From assembly GCF_902150045.1 (NCBI RefSeq), contig NZ_CABFVU010000001.1:1922001-1986000 (forward strand): a stretch of DNA of 64,000 nucleotides, given 5' to 3'. The stretch's first letter is position 1; every line of letters starts with the position of its first letter. This DNA is from Chitinophaga polysaccharea. Its GTDB lineage: Bacteria > Bacteroidota > Bacteroidia > Chitinophagales > Chitinophagaceae. The position numbers and the translations under genes are program-made. The notes below the pieces were generated by a model. It searched no databases. It was not told where the DNA came from and saw only the letters and a program-made list of their open reading frames with translations. Below are positions 17,103-26,079 of this stretch, piece by piece.

Positions 17103-17975
17103 TTAGCTTAATACACCCATTTTACCGGCATTATAATCATCTATTGCTGTCCTGATCTCATCTTCTGTATTCATTACAAACGGGCCATATGCAAAAATGG
17201 GCTCATCGATCGGTTCACCGCTCAACACCAGCATAGCGGTATCTTTCAGCGCAGTGATGGTTATTTCTGTGCCTTCCTTTTCAAACAGGGCCGTTTCCAC
17301 ACCTTTCAGCGACTGACCATTCACATCTGCTTCTCCCTGGAATACTACTGCTGCAGTGTTAAAACCTTCCGGTATGTTCATAGAGATCCTGTCATCTTTC
17401 TTCAGATGAATATCATACACATTTACCGGGGAGAAAGTACTGGCAGCTCCTTTCACTCCATTATACTCACCAGCGATCACTCTCACATATCCTTCTTCAC
17501 TTACCTTGATCACAGGTATTTCTGCTTTGGTAAGATTCTGATAGGAGGGAGGATTATTTTTAAATGCTTGGGGAAGATTTACCCATAACTGGGCAAACTC
17601 TACTTTCCCGCCCTGCCTGCTGAATGCATCACTGTATTTTTCTTCATGTAAAATACCGCCGGCAGCAGTCATCCACTGAACATCGCCAGGGAACAATAAA
17701 CCATGGCTACCGGTAGAATCCCGATGCTCCAGTTCTCCCTGGTATACGATGGTAACAGTTTCAAAACCTTTATGCGGATGCTCGCCAACACCTTTGGGTC
17801 TTACACTCGGTGGAATATAATTGGGTGCCGCATAATCCATCATGATAAAAGGACTGATCCTGTTCCCTTCGGACCGGGTACCGCCGGGGAGCGTACTTTG
17901 TACCCTGAACCCGTCGCCCACCATATGTGGTGCAGCTGCGATTACGATCTGGCTTACATGTTTTTGTGTTTTCAT
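17103..17975 (-). CDS. Pirin-family protein
   Basis: From the ATG at 17975 the bicupin has 290 residues. The N-terminal metal ligands are H66 and H68 (GEHPHKGFETVT), H110 and E112 (GGILHEEKY). The C-terminal part (about 170-275) matches the pirin C-terminal cupin (AAVVFQGEADVNG). The start is fixed by AAGGAGG at 17985-17991, a full Shine-Dalgarno motif, so the frame upstream to 18002 is excluded. A perfect -7 box (TATTTTTG) lies at 18000-18007. The AraC regulator gene directly upstream is the natural candidate controller. Confidence 0.9.
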   Translation of the reverse strand: MKTQKHVSQIVIAAAPHMVGDGFRVQSTLPGGTRSEGNRISPFIMMDYAAPNYIPPSVRPKGVGEHPHKGFETVTIVYQGELEHRDSTGSHGLLFPGDVQWMTAAGGILHEEKYSDAFSRQGGKVEFAQLWVNLPQAFKNNPPSYQNLTKAEIPVIKVSEEGYVRVIAGEYNGVKGAASTFSPVNVYDIHLKKDDRISMNIPEGFNTAAVVFQGEADVNGQSLKGVETALFEKEGTEITITALKDTAMLVLSGEPIDEPIFAYGPFVMNTEDEIRTAIDDYNAGKMGVLS

Positions 17976-17999
17976 ATTGTTTGCCTCCTTAAGACAACA

Positions 18000-18007
18000 C
18001 AAAAATA
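18000..18007 (-). promoter_or_regulatory. -7 element for the pirin-YceI unit
   Basis: TATTTTTG on the minus strand, exact TAnnTTTG match, 24 bases before the pirin ATG. Confidence 0.6.
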
Positions 18008-18079
18008 CATGTTACAACACCGTTTGAGAATGGATAAAACTCTCCCGCTGATGGACTTTTTTCAAAAATTGCGGAAAAT

Positions 18080-18988
18080 TTAGGCCGAAGGGCTTACAGA
18101 AGTACGGGAAACCTCTTTAAATTCAGAAGGGCTCTGGTTGGTATACTTTTTAAAAAAGCGGCTGAAATAATGCGGATCATCAAAGCCCAGTTTATAGGCA
18201 ATTTCTTTCGCTGTAAGATCGGTATTATACAGGTAGCGCTGTGCTTCAAGGATCACGCGGTTGCGGATATGTTCACCGGCAGTAATACCGGATAACTGTT
18301 TACTGATCTCATTCAGCAGCACGGGTTTGATATGTAAAAGCCCTGCATAATCAGACACCGTCTTTAATGCCTGGTATTTTTCCTCTATAAGGTTTTTAAA
18401 TTTAAGGAAGATAGAGCTGTTATGGGCAGCATGCTGTTCCGGGCTGATGGCTACATTTTCACCCTTTATGCGGGAAGCCAGCACCAGGAAATAGCGCAGC
18501 AACCCGTGGAGCGCCATTTCATATTCAGGCTCACGCAGGGTAAGCTCTTTCAGCATCAGGCGCACAATAGCATCAATGTCTTTTTCCTGCTCATCGTCAA
18601 TATGAATAACACTGCTGAACTGGCTGTTGAAAAATAAACCTGAATTAATACCGGATACCTGTGTCTGATCTTTTAAACACATAAAGGCATCACGGAACGC
18701 AATCATGTATCCGTCTATTTTATCGGTGGCCTGCAGGTTATGCACCTGGCCGGGCGCCACAAAAAAAAGCGTATTCTTCTTTACTTCGTGTGTAACAGCA
18801 TCAATGGTATGCAGCAGCTTGCCCTTCTTAATCCAGTAAATGGTGTAGAAGTCGTGCCGGTGGGGCACGCCTATCTGGTCAAAAAAGCTGTTACCCAGTT
18901 CACACAGGCCAGACACCACAAATCCCGGGTCTGCATGGGAGTATTCCGGTAAGGATACAATTCCTATATTTTCACGTTTCTCAGCCAT
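18080..18988 (-). CDS. AraC-family transcriptional regulator
   Basis: The 302-residue protein has an N-terminal cupin-like sensing domain (about 20-170; HRHDFYTIYWIKKG and VAPGQVH) and a C-terminal double helix-turn-helix domain (about 200-295; LTAKEIAYKLGFDDPHYFSR, then FFKKYTNQSPSEFK). This layout is that of small-molecule-responsive AraC activators. It sits immediately upstream of the pirin/YceI unit on the same strand, making it the likely regulator of those genes. Its first eight coding bases overlap the end of scpA. Confidence 0.9.
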   Translation of the reverse strand: MAEKRENIGIVSLPEYSHADPGFVVSGLCELGNSFFDQIGVPHRHDFYTIYWIKKGKLLHTIDAVTHEVKKNTLFFVAPGQVHNLQATDKIDGYMIAFRDAFMCLKDQTQVSGINSGLFFNSQFSSVIHIDDEQEKDIDAIVRLMLKELTLREPEYEMALHGLLRYFLVLASRIKGENVAISPEQHAAHNSSIFLKFKNLIEEKYQALKTVSDYAGLLHIKPVLLNEISKQLSGITAGEHIRNRVILEAQRYLYNTDLTAKEIAYKLGFDDPHYFSRFFKKYTNQSPSEFKEVSRTSVSPSA

Positions 18989-19775
18989 CTATTAAAGTTC
19001 CTGCAGGTTCCTCCTCCCTGTCGGAAGGATCAATGTATTCAATAATAAAATTATTTCTGCCTTCTCCCACCATAATACCCATATGCTTCATCTGCACAAG
19101 TTCAAGCATACTCAGGAACAGGAAAATGGCGTGCACCCGGTCTTTACAGTGATCAAATATTTTTTCAAAAGATAAAGTACGCTCCGCCCTTGCCAGCTCC
19201 TCCATATACATCCTGGAGCCTTCCATGGTATAATCATACTTGTATACAACATGCTGGGGCTTGTTATCACGCTCTTTCATGCGCTGCATCACCTTTTCAA
19301 AGGTTTTTGTCAGCTTGAAGAGAGTAAGGGTTTGTACTTCGGTCCCTTCACTGGTCAGTTCCCCGATCTCCGCCAGTTCTTTGGCGATATTTCCCCGCTT
19401 TACAGACAGCATGCGGTCGGCCTCCATTTCGGCCAGTTCTGCAGCTGCCAGTTTATAGCGCTTATACTCCAGGATCTTGTCTATCAGTTCCATCCGGGGA
19501 TCTATTTCATTTCCCTGCTCATCCAGTTCCTTGCGGGGCAACAGCATTTTCGCCTTTATACGCATAAGGGTGGATACAAAGAGAATGAATTCGCTGGCCA
19601 GTTCAATATTCAGCGATTCAATATGATGAATATAGTCCAGGAAATCCTGTGTGAGGGTGTTGATAGGGATATTGTAGATATCCAGTTCATCACGTTCAAT
19701 AAAGAACAGCAACAGGTCGAAAGGACCCTCAAATTGCGGTAATTTGATCTTATAGACAGGTGCTTGTTCGCTCAC
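18981..19775 (-). CDS. scpA: Segregation and condensation protein A
   Basis: ScpA is the kleisin subunit that bridges SMC and ScpB in bacterial condensin. The 264-residue protein has the N-terminal YKIKLPQFEGPFDLLLFFIERDELDIYNI region and the segment TQDFLDYI, both highly characteristic, plus a C-terminal winged-helix-like part. The frame starts with GTG at 19775, which is unusual here, but no suitable ATG is available without losing the conserved N-terminus. The gene overlaps the AraC gene by 8 bases. scpB and smc are not in the window. Confidence 0.93.
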   Translation of the reverse strand: MSEQAPVYKIKLPQFEGPFDLLLFFIERDELDIYNIPINTLTQDFLDYIHHIESLNIELASEFILFVSTLMRIKAKMLLPRKELDEQGNEIDPRMELIDKILEYKRYKLAAAELAEMEADRMLSVKRGNIAKELAEIGELTSEGTEVQTLTLFKLTKTFEKVMQRMKERDNKPQHVVYKYDYTMEGSRMYMEELARAERTLSFEKIFDHCKDRVHAIFLFLSMLELVQMKHMGIMVGEGRNNFIIEYIDPSDREEEPAGTLIDG

Positions 19776-19802
19776 GTAATGTGTTTAAAGTTTTTTAAAA
19801 AA

Positions 19803-19859
19803 GATATCGCACAACTGCACAGGATCATCAGATTTTTTCCTGCGCCGCTGCGCGATATC
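19803..19859 (-). terminator. Long hairpin terminator downstream of the DUF3078 gene
   Basis: GATATCGC (19803-19810) and GCGATATC (19852-19859) close a longer stem that also pairs an inner GCACAGG/CCTGCGC region. On the minus strand it is followed by TTTTTT, then the scpA start region. Confidence 0.65.
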
Positions 19860-19882
19860 AAAAATAACAAAATTCCTCCGAA

Positions 19883-20827
19883 TCAGAACTTGGCTGCAAA
19901 GCCGATCCCTATTACCTGTTTTATTTGCAGGCGGGGACCCATTACACCAGTTTCCTTATTTTCAAATACTTTTACATCATCATCATATATCATATCTACT
20001 GTAAGCAGGGCTGAAATCCACTTATTCACCTTCAGTTCCAATGCATTGGTAAAAAACACATCTATATTCCCAAGGTTATGCCGGTAATCTGAAAATAAAT
20101 CCAGCCGGCCCTTATAGGTCATATTTTTGGCGAAGGTTTTTATATAATTGGCAGACAGGTAGGCGCCTATTTCATATTTAAAATGCGAGCCCGTATCTAC
20201 TCCGTAAGCACCTTGTTTGGAGAGCACATCATCCATTACAAACACAAAACGGGAAGTAGCGGGCGACAGGAATAAAGAAAATGACGGATCGGGCTTATAA
20301 TCAAAACCCGGCGACACCAGTACATAAGCAGGGGAGAAGAACTTGGACGACAGCTGCGGAGTGGTATCCGACGGATACAGGTAACCATTGGTAAATTGTG
20401 TACGCAGGTTCACCAAACCGCTTAAATACCAGTTCCTACCAATATCATAGCCGTATTTGGAAGTGAGGTCTATACGGTCATCATTTTTCCGGCCTCCCAA
20501 ACTGGTGGTATTAATATAACCATATGCCAGGTCGGCTACGTTATCCCAGGAATGTTTCCCTTTCTTATAAAAAGCCCATGCAAATAAATTGGAGCCGATG
20601 GAGAACGCAAAGTTATCACCACCTGCAGCCCAGTTGCTCAGTGATCCCTGGTTGATGTTTACATTAATATTCATCCCCTTTCTCCATAATTTGGGAATCG
20701 TGTCATTAGGATCTTTCTTGATCTTACCTGCAGCTTCTTCTCTCGACGTCTTCATCCAGTCATTTTGCGCATGCACGGCTGTAAACAGTAGCATACAGCA
20801 GGCAATGGATAAAGTAATTTTTTTCAT
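19883..20827 (-). CDS. DUF3078 outer-membrane protein
   Basis: From the ATG at 20827 the product has 314 residues. It begins with a signal peptide (ending AVHAQ) and a short linker, then a WRKGMNINVNINQGSLSNWAAGG segment that is distinctive for DUF3078, followed by many alternating beta strands and a C-terminal phenylalanine (GIGFAAKF), as expected for a beta-barrel of the outer membrane. The function of the family is unknown. It is a single gene ended by the hairpin at 19803-19859. Confidence 0.82.
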   Translation of the reverse strand: MKKITLSIACCMLLFTAVHAQNDWMKTSREEAAGKIKKDPNDTIPKLWRKGMNINVNINQGSLSNWAAGGDNFAFSIGSNLFAWAFYKKGKHSWDNVADLAYGYINTTSLGGRKNDDRIDLTSKYGYDIGRNWYLSGLVNLRTQFTNGYLYPSDTTPQLSSKFFSPAYVLVSPGFDYKPDPSFSLFLSPATSRFVFVMDDVLSKQGAYGVDTGSHFKYEIGAYLSANYIKTFAKNMTYKGRLDLFSDYRHNLGNIDVFFTNALELKVNKWISALLTVDMIYDDDVKVFENKETGVMGPRLQIKQVIGIGFAAKF

Positions 20828-20915
20828 CAAATTGTGTTTAAGTTGAGTATACGTAATAACTATCCCACTTCTTCCGGAAGGGAAAAATGAAATGATGGGA
20901 TATTGCTAAAAAATT

Positions 20916-21338
20916 TTATCTGGATTTCTTCAGTTCATCACGGATTTCCATGAGCAGTTTTTCCTGTGTAGACAGTTCAGCCGGGGCTTCTTCCTTCTTC
21001 CTCGTAAGTCTGTTCATAAATTTCACCAGCAGGAAAATACAGAAGGCAATGATCAGGAAATCAATCACGCTCTGTATAAACGCACCATAAGCAAATACAG
21101 CGATGCCTTTGGCTTTTGCGTCTGCCAGGGTGGCCACATCTCCCTTACTTGTGTCCAATACATAAAAGACGTCGTTAAAATTCTTTCCCTTTGTAAATAA
21201 TCCGATAATAGGCATCAGGATATTATCTACCAGGGATGTAATAATCTTTCCAAACGCACCACCTATAATCACACCCACAGCAAGATCCATTACATTGCCT
21301 TTCATGGCAAACTCTTTAAACTCTTTGATGAACGACAT
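20916..21338 (-). CDS. mscL: Large-conductance mechanosensitive channel
   Basis: The 140-residue protein shows the MscL fold: an N-terminal amphipathic helix ([13 protein letters not shown]), the pore-lining first helix with [20 protein letters not shown], a periplasmic loop containing a longer-than-usual insert, a second membrane helix (about 88-105) and a cytoplasmic helix ([17 protein letters not shown]). It opens under membrane tension and releases solutes during osmotic downshock. Its promoter has a perfect -7 box at 21371-21378. Confidence 0.95.
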   Translation of the reverse strand: MSFIKEFKEFAMKGNVMDLAVGVIIGGAFGKIITSLVDNILMPIIGLFTKGKNFNDVFYVLDTSKGDVATLADAKAKGIAVFAYGAFIQSVIDFLIIAFCIFLLVKFMNRLTRKKEEAPAELSTQEKLLMEIRDELKKSR

Positions 21339-21370
21339 AATGCAAGGTTTTTATTGGTTAAATAAGTGAA

Positions 21371-21378
21371 CAAAATTA
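21371..21378 (-). promoter_or_regulatory. -7 element for mscL
   Basis: TAATTTTG on the minus strand, exact TAnnTTTG match, 32 bases before the ATG. Confidence 0.55.
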
Positions 21379-21413
21379 AAGGATAATAACCGAACACGTT
21401 AATTATTAGGTTA

Positions 21414-22160
21414 TTATTTCTTTAAGCGGGGATATTTCATCTTCAGCGATTTCAGTGTATCCCTCAACGTTAGCGCAATGAGATACTCCTTATACCAGTT
21501 CTGATCTGCAGGTACAATCAGCCATGGTACATAGTTACAATGATTGATAGCATCTTCATAGGCATCCATATATTTATCCCATAACTTGGCCTCTGTCAGG
21601 TCATTTTCGTTATACTTCCACATCTTACGGGGATCTTCTGTACGTTCCACCAGGCGCTGCTGCTGCGCTTCCCTCGATACGTGCAGATAACATTTTATGA
21701 TGTGCGTATTATTATGAACAGTCAGCAGCTTTTCAAAATCGTTAATAGCTTCCATCCGTTTAAAAGCCATTTTATCGTCAATCCACTTATGCACACGTTG
21801 TATGAGGATATCTTCGTAATGCGAGCGGTTAAACACCTGGATCATGCCCTTTCCGGGGGCATGCTGATGTACCCTCCAAAGGAAATCGTGCTCTGATTCC
21901 TCTGCGCTGGGCGCTTTGAAGGAGTGAACAACGCATCCCTGCGGGTTTAAGGTACCCGTAACATTTTTGATAACCCCATCTTTCCCGCTGGCATCCATTC
22001 CCTGCACCACCAGCAATACACTGTATTTATGTTGGGCGTAGAGCAGGTTCTGGAGCTCATCAAGTTCTTCCAGCAATTCCCGGGTTACTGCCTTAATGGT
22101 TTCTTTTTCCAGCTTTTTGGGAGCTGATGTGCTGATAGCAGACAATTTGATTTTACCCAT
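21414..22160 (-). CDS. ppk2: Polyphosphate kinase 2 family protein (PPK2)
   Basis: PPK2 enzymes transfer phosphate between polyphosphate and nucleotides. From the ATG at 22160 the protein has 248 residues. It carries Walker A GMDASGKDG (54-62), the family motif FNRSHYEDIL, a lid region with VERTEDPRKMWKYNENDL and Walker-B-like VQGM. The frame is open 39 codons further upstream, but this would run into the promoter region shared with the divergent EamA gene and is not conserved-looking. Single-domain PPK2 proteins usually phosphorylate nucleoside mono- or diphosphates; which one cannot be told here. Confidence 0.92.
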   Translation of the reverse strand: MGKIKLSAISTSAPKKLEKETIKAVTRELLEELDELQNLLYAQHKYSVLLVVQGMDASGKDGVIKNVTGTLNPQGCVVHSFKAPSAEESEHDFLWRVHQHAPGKGMIQVFNRSHYEDILIQRVHKWIDDKMAFKRMEAINDFEKLLTVHNNTHIIKCYLHVSREAQQQRLVERTEDPRKMWKYNENDLTEAKLWDKYMDAYEDAINHCNYVPWLIVPADQNWYKEYLIALTLRDTLKSLKMKYPRLKK

Positions 22161-22279
22161 GTAGCGCATTCTTATAAATAAATTTAACAAAATCAGGACA
22201 GAAGTGTTGCGATTATCACGATTTATATTTTGCTGGGTATTAAGGATCCCTGCACCTTTGTACTCGAAAAATAACAATT

Positions 22280-23170
22280 ATGCATCAACGTTTCGCCCAT
22301 TGGGGAGTGTTCTTCCTGTTATCACTCACTTGGGGCAGTTCCTTTATATTGATGAAAATAGGCCTTGAATCATTTACTGCTTACCAGGTAGCCAGCTTAA
22401 GACTGGTAGCAGCCGGCATAGCGCTTTGTCCCTTTTTGCCGAAAGCCTTCAAACAGGTCCCTGTAAACAAGCTTCCTGTTATCATCCTGTCTGGCACCCT
22501 GGGCAATGGCATTCCGGCCTTTCTTTTTTGCCTGGCAGAAACGGAGATCGACAGCTCCCTGGCCGGCATCCTGAATGCACTAACTCCATTAATGGCCCTG
22601 TTATCCGGTATCATTCTCTTTAAAAGCCCATTTAAAAAGGCGCAGCTCACAGGTATATTCGTAGGATTGATGGGAGTAGTATTATTATTTACGGCCAAAG
22701 GTATCAATACCAACAGCCACTGGTATTATGCTCTGCTGGTAATACTGGCCACTATAAGTTATGGTATTAATATCAGCATGGTGCATCATAAGCTGCAGGG
22801 CCTTAGTTCGCTGCAGCTGGGATCCATTGCGATGTTCTTCTGCGCTGTGTTCACTTTCCCCATACTCTGGTTTAGTAACTTCTTTCCGCAGTTTGCACGG
22901 CCTGATGCGCCCTGGCGCTCACTTTCCGCAGGCCTTGTACTGGGAGTAATGGGAACAGGGATAGCAGCTGTGCTCTTCTTCCTGCTGATTAAAAGGGCAG
23001 GCTCCATGCTTGCTTCCATGGTGGCATATGCGTTACCGTTAGTAGCGGTTGGCTGGGGCTTATTGGCGCATGAAACAATTACCTGGGTCCAGGTGCTGAG
23101 CATGGGAATTATCCTCCTTGGCGTTTACCTCGTAAACAGGGCCAGCAGGGCTGCTGCACCGGCTAAATAA
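22280..23170 (+). CDS. EamA-family (DMT superfamily) transporter
   Basis: The 296-residue protein has ten hydrophobic helices arranged as two EamA repeats; the first begins LLSLTWGSSFILMKIGLESF and the second has the corresponding ISYGINISMVHHKLQG. Such proteins export metabolites or amino acids across the inner membrane; the substrate is unknown. It is divergent from ppk2 and ends at a bidirectional terminator. Confidence 0.88.
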   Translation: MHQRFAHWGVFFLLSLTWGSSFILMKIGLESFTAYQVASLRLVAAGIALCPFLPKAFKQVPVNKLPVIILSGTLGNGIPAFLFCLAETEIDSSLAGILNALTPLMALLSGIILFKSPFKKAQLTGIFVGLMGVVLLFTAKGINTNSHWYYALLVILATISYGINISMVHHKLQGLSSLQLGSIAMFFCAVFTFPILWFSNFFPQFARPDAPWRSLSAGLVLGVMGTGIAAVLFFLLIKRAGSMLASMVAYALPLVAVGWGLLAHETITWVQVLSMGIILLGVYLVNRASRAAAPAK

Positions 23171-23182
23171 TTCCTAAAACAA

Positions 23183-23225
23183 AGCGGAGATATTAGCCGG
23201 ACTGTTATCCGTTAATATCTCCGCT
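23183..23225. terminator. Bidirectional terminator between EamA gene and frr
   Basis: AGCGGAGATATTA (23183-23195) is perfectly complementary to 23213-23225, with a second inner stem CGGA/TCCG. Confidence 0.75.
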
Positions 23226-23251
23226 GTTATATTCTTCCAGGCTGTTATTTG

Positions 23252-23815
23252 TTAAATAGCCATAATTTCTTTCTCTTTTACTTCACAATGTTTATCGATC
23301 AGCGTAATATGCTTATCGGTTAACTGTTGGATATCCGCTTCTGCATCTTTTGCAGTATCTTCACTCAAACCGTCTTTCTGCAATTTTTTAACCGCTTCAA
23401 TAGCATCCCTGCGAATATTCCTAATGGCTACTTTTGCCTGTTCACCCTCATTATTCACCCTTTTTACAAATTCCTTCCTGCGTTCTTCGGTTAATGGCGG
23501 GAGAAATAAACGGATGATAACACCGTCGTTTTGTGGATTGAGACCAATGTTAGAAGCAATAATGGCTCTTTCAATTGGTTGCAGCATATTTTTTTCCCAG
23601 GGCTGAATAGTAAGTGTACGGGCATCTGCGATGCTTACATTAGCCACCTGGTTCAATGCGGTAGGCGCGCCATAATAATCAACAAAAATACCATCCAGTA
23701 TTTGCGGGTTGGCTTTCCCGGCTCTGATTTTTGTAAGTTCTAATTCCAGGTGCCCGATAGCTTTTTTCATCGAGTCCCCTGCTTCATCAATGATAAGCGT
23801 TAGATCATCTTGCAT
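23252..23815 (-). CDS. frr: Ribosome recycling factor
   Basis: RRF splits post-termination ribosomes together with EF-G. The 187-residue length is normal and the protein shows the conserved LTKIRAGKANPQILDGI, VDYYGAPTALNQVANV, TIQPWEK, SNIGLNPQNDGVIIR and PPLTEERRKEFVK segments. It has a perfect -7 box at 23838-23845. Confidence 0.97.
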   Translation of the reverse strand: MQDDLTLIIDEAGDSMKKAIGHLELELTKIRAGKANPQILDGIFVDYYGAPTALNQVANVSIADARTLTIQPWEKNMLQPIERAIIASNIGLNPQNDGVIIRLFLPPLTEERRKEFVKRVNNEGEQAKVAIRNIRRDAIEAVKKLQKDGLSEDTAKDAEADIQQLTDKHITLIDKHCEVKEKEIMAI

Positions 23816-23837
23816 AACATAAATAGTTAAGTGCGTG

Positions 23838-23845
23838 CAAACCTA
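23838..23845 (-). promoter_or_regulatory. -7 element for frr
   Basis: TAGGTTTG on the minus strand, exact TAnnTTTG match, 22 bases before the ATG. Confidence 0.55.
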
Positions 23846-23921
23846 CAGGTTTTCTTTTAATCGTCAAAGTAAGGTCCTGATAATGGAAGTAGAAATGCCT
23901 ACAAATAACCGCAGCAAAGGA

Positions 23922-25064
23922 TTATTTATCTTGTAATACACCCTCTGTTGTAACACGCAATATTTTGGTAGCTTCTTTGGCTGTTGCCGCAGCTGGCTGT
24001 ACAACAGGTTCGGGGATGGCTTTCACAGCGAGTTTCCTCCGGCGTGCCAGGTATAATATTCCTGTAAAAAAGGTGGCAGAACCTATTACGACCATTAACA
24101 GCAAGGTAGCGCCCATTCCCTGTAATACAAATGCTCCGAGTATGTAAGTAGCGTTAATGGCTACTGAAACAAGCGTGGTTTGCCTGTGGTTAAGCTTCAG
24201 GTCAAGCAGGTAGTGATGGATATGATTTCTGTCGGCAGAGAAAGGAGATCTTCCCTGCAGCATACGAACAGCAAATACGCGTAAGGTATCAAATAAGGGT
24301 ACGATCAGGATGGCGAATGCCACAGCCGGAGTAGCTCCAACGGGCATTTTACCGGCAGGGTTTCCTGCCACATCAATAAATTTCAGCACAAGCACCGCAT
24401 TTACCAGCCCTATCAGTAAGGATCCTGTATCACCCATAAAAATTCGGGCAGGAGAAATATTGTAGATAAGGAAACTGGCCAGGCCGCCTGCAAGCGCAAA
24501 ACCGATCACCGCATAGGTTATTTCGCCCACATGCAGGAAATAAGCACCCAATACCGCACTCACCAGTAAACCAATGCTGCCGGCATGACCGTCTACCCCG
24601 TCTATCAGGTTGAAAGCGTTAATAACCACAATAAAAGTGAAATAGGTCAGCATCAGGCTGATATTGGGAGGCATGGCATAAATCCCCAAAAAACCATACA
24701 TGCTGGTTATCTGCAGGTTACCCAGGTAAATAATGGCAAAAGAGGCAGCAAGTTGCCCGATTAATTTCTTTAACGGAGACAGCCCTACGATATCATCCTT
24801 CATCCCCACCATGAAAATGATAAAGAACGCTGCCATCATGTATTGAAATGGGGAATTGGCTAACGCGGGTACGCAGATAGCAGTGGCGATTATAAATCCG
24901 GAGAAAAATCCGATTCCTCCAAGCGTTGGTATACGCTGTTTATGCGTCTTTCTCTCGTCCGGCTCGTCGTATAAGTGCTTTAATTCCGCCACTCTTATCA
25001 GTATTGGAATAGAAAAATAGGTAACAACAAAACTCAGGACGGTGGCAATTAATACATTCTCCAT
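23922..25064 (-). CDS. Undecaprenyl-phosphate N-acetylglucosaminyl/glycosyl-1-phosphate transferase (WecA/TagO type)
   Basis: The 380-residue membrane protein belongs to the MraY/WecA family, which transfers a sugar-1-phosphate to undecaprenyl phosphate to start glycan synthesis. About ten membrane helices are present. Catalytic signatures are DEPDERKTHKQRIPTLGG near residue 36, the loop KDDIVGLSPLKKLIGQ, NAFNLIDGVDGHAGSIG, RIFMGDTGSLLIG and the late ADRNHIHH motif that separates WecA-like enzymes from MraY. The C-terminus adds a short low-complexity tail (VQPAAATAKEA). No other glycan genes are adjacent. It could initiate O-antigen, capsule or enterobacterial-type common glycans. Confidence 0.92.
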   Translation of the reverse strand: MENVLIATVLSFVVTYFSIPILIRVAELKHLYDEPDERKTHKQRIPTLGGIGFFSGFIIATAICVPALANSPFQYMMAAFFIIFMVGMKDDIVGLSPLKKLIGQLAASFAIIYLGNLQITSMYGFLGIYAMPPNISLMLTYFTFIVVINAFNLIDGVDGHAGSIGLLVSAVLGAYFLHVGEITYAVIGFALAGGLASFLIYNISPARIFMGDTGSLLIGLVNAVLVLKFIDVAGNPAGKMPVGATPAVAFAILIVPLFDTLRVFAVRMLQGRSPFSADRNHIHHYLLDLKLNHRQTTLVSVAINATYILGAFVLQGMGATLLLMVVIGSATFFTGILYLARRRKLAVKAIPEPVVQPAAATAKEATKILRVTTEGVLQDK

Positions 25065-25082
25065 CAGTGGGGCTTAATTGTG

Positions 25083-25090
25083 CAAAGATA
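25083..25090 (-). promoter_or_regulatory. -7 element for the WecA-type gene
   Basis: TATCTTTG on the minus strand, exact TAnnTTTG match, 18 bases before the ATG. Confidence 0.6.
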
Positions 25091-25196
25091 TTAATTTCAA
25101 CGAAATATGAAAAGAAACGTTAAAAAAATCAAGTTTTTTAATACTTTGAGATCGCAAAAAAAACATTCAACGGCCACAAATTCTACGAAATTCTAT

Positions 25197-25204
25197 TAGT
25201 TTTG
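25197..25204 (+). promoter_or_regulatory. -7 element for the transketolase N-terminal gene
   Basis: TAGTTTTG, exact TAnnTTTG match, 22 bases before the ATG at 25227. Confidence 0.6.
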
Positions 25205-25226
25205 CGGCACAAAATCAACAACTATC

Positions 25227-26069
25227 ATGCCACAGCCACAGCTCCAAGATATTGCGACTCAGGTCAGGAGAGACATTGTACGGATGGTACACGGCGTTCA
25301 AAGCGGTCACCCGGGTGGGTCATTAGGCTGCGCCGATTTTCTCACCGCATTGTATTTCAAGGTGATGGACCACAAACCAGAACCATTTGATATGGATGGT
25401 AAAAACCAGGACCTCTTCTTCCTGTCCAATGGTCATATTTCACCGGTGTTCTATAGCGCCCTGGCGCGTTCCGGCTACTTCCCCGTACAGGAACTGAACA
25501 CTTTCCGTAAGCTGAATTCCCGCCTGCAGGGACACCCCACCACCCACGAACACTTACCGGGCGTACGTATCGCCTCCGGTTCCCTGGGACAAGGCATGAG
25601 CGTGGCTATAGGCGCAGCGCTTGCTAAAAAACTGAATAACGATAAACACCTGGTATTCTCCCTCCATGGCGATGGTGAGCTGGAAGAAGGACAGATCTGG
25701 GAATCAGTGATGTTTGCCCCTCATCATAAAGTAGATAATCTTATCATCACGGTGGATCTGAATGGTCAGCAAATTGATGGAACTACCGACGATGTTGCCG
25801 GTCTTGGCGATGTTGGCGCTAAATTCGAAGTATTCGGATGGCAGGTATTGCACATGAATGGTAATGATATGGACGATGTAGTAGCTACACTGGAAAAGGC
25901 CAAGAGCTTCACCGGCCAGGGTAAACCCATTGCCATTATTATGAAAACCGTTATGGGTCAGGGGGTCGACTTTATGGAAGGCCACCACGAATGGCATGGT
26001 ATCGCCCCAAGCGATGATCAGCTGGCAAAAGCACTGGCCCAATTGCCTGAAACACTCGGCGATTATTAA
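25227..26069 (+). CDS. Transketolase, N-terminal (thiamine diphosphate-binding) subunit
   Basis: At 280 residues this is only the first third-to-half of a full transketolase. It contains the substrate/cofactor region VQSGHPGGSLGCADFLTALYF, RIASGSLGQGMSVAIGAAL and the thiamine-diphosphate motif HGDGELEEGQIWE with a downstream DLNGQQIDG. The pyrimidine-binding and C-terminal domains are expected as a separate protein in split transketolases, usually from the next gene. Here the next feature is a very strong terminator and then a convergent gene, so the partner subunit must be encoded elsewhere. The complete active enzyme would act in the pentose phosphate pathway. Confidence 0.92.
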   Translation: MPQPQLQDIATQVRRDIVRMVHGVQSGHPGGSLGCADFLTALYFKVMDHKPEPFDMDGKNQDLFFLSNGHISPVFYSALARSGYFPVQELNTFRKLNSRLQGHPTTHEHLPGVRIASGSLGQGMSVAIGAALAKKLNNDKHLVFSLHGDGELEEGQIWESVMFAPHHKVDNLIITVDLNGQQIDGTTDDVAGLGDVGAKFEVFGWQVLHMNGNDMDDVVATLEKAKSFTGQGKPIAIIMKTVMGQGVDFMEGHHEWHGIAPSDDQLAKALAQLPETLGDY

Positions 26070-26079
26070 TAGAACAATT

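Noticed and set aside
18080..18988. Frameshift or truncation in the AraC gene
   Set aside because: Both domains are complete; the overlap with scpA is small and does not damage either product.
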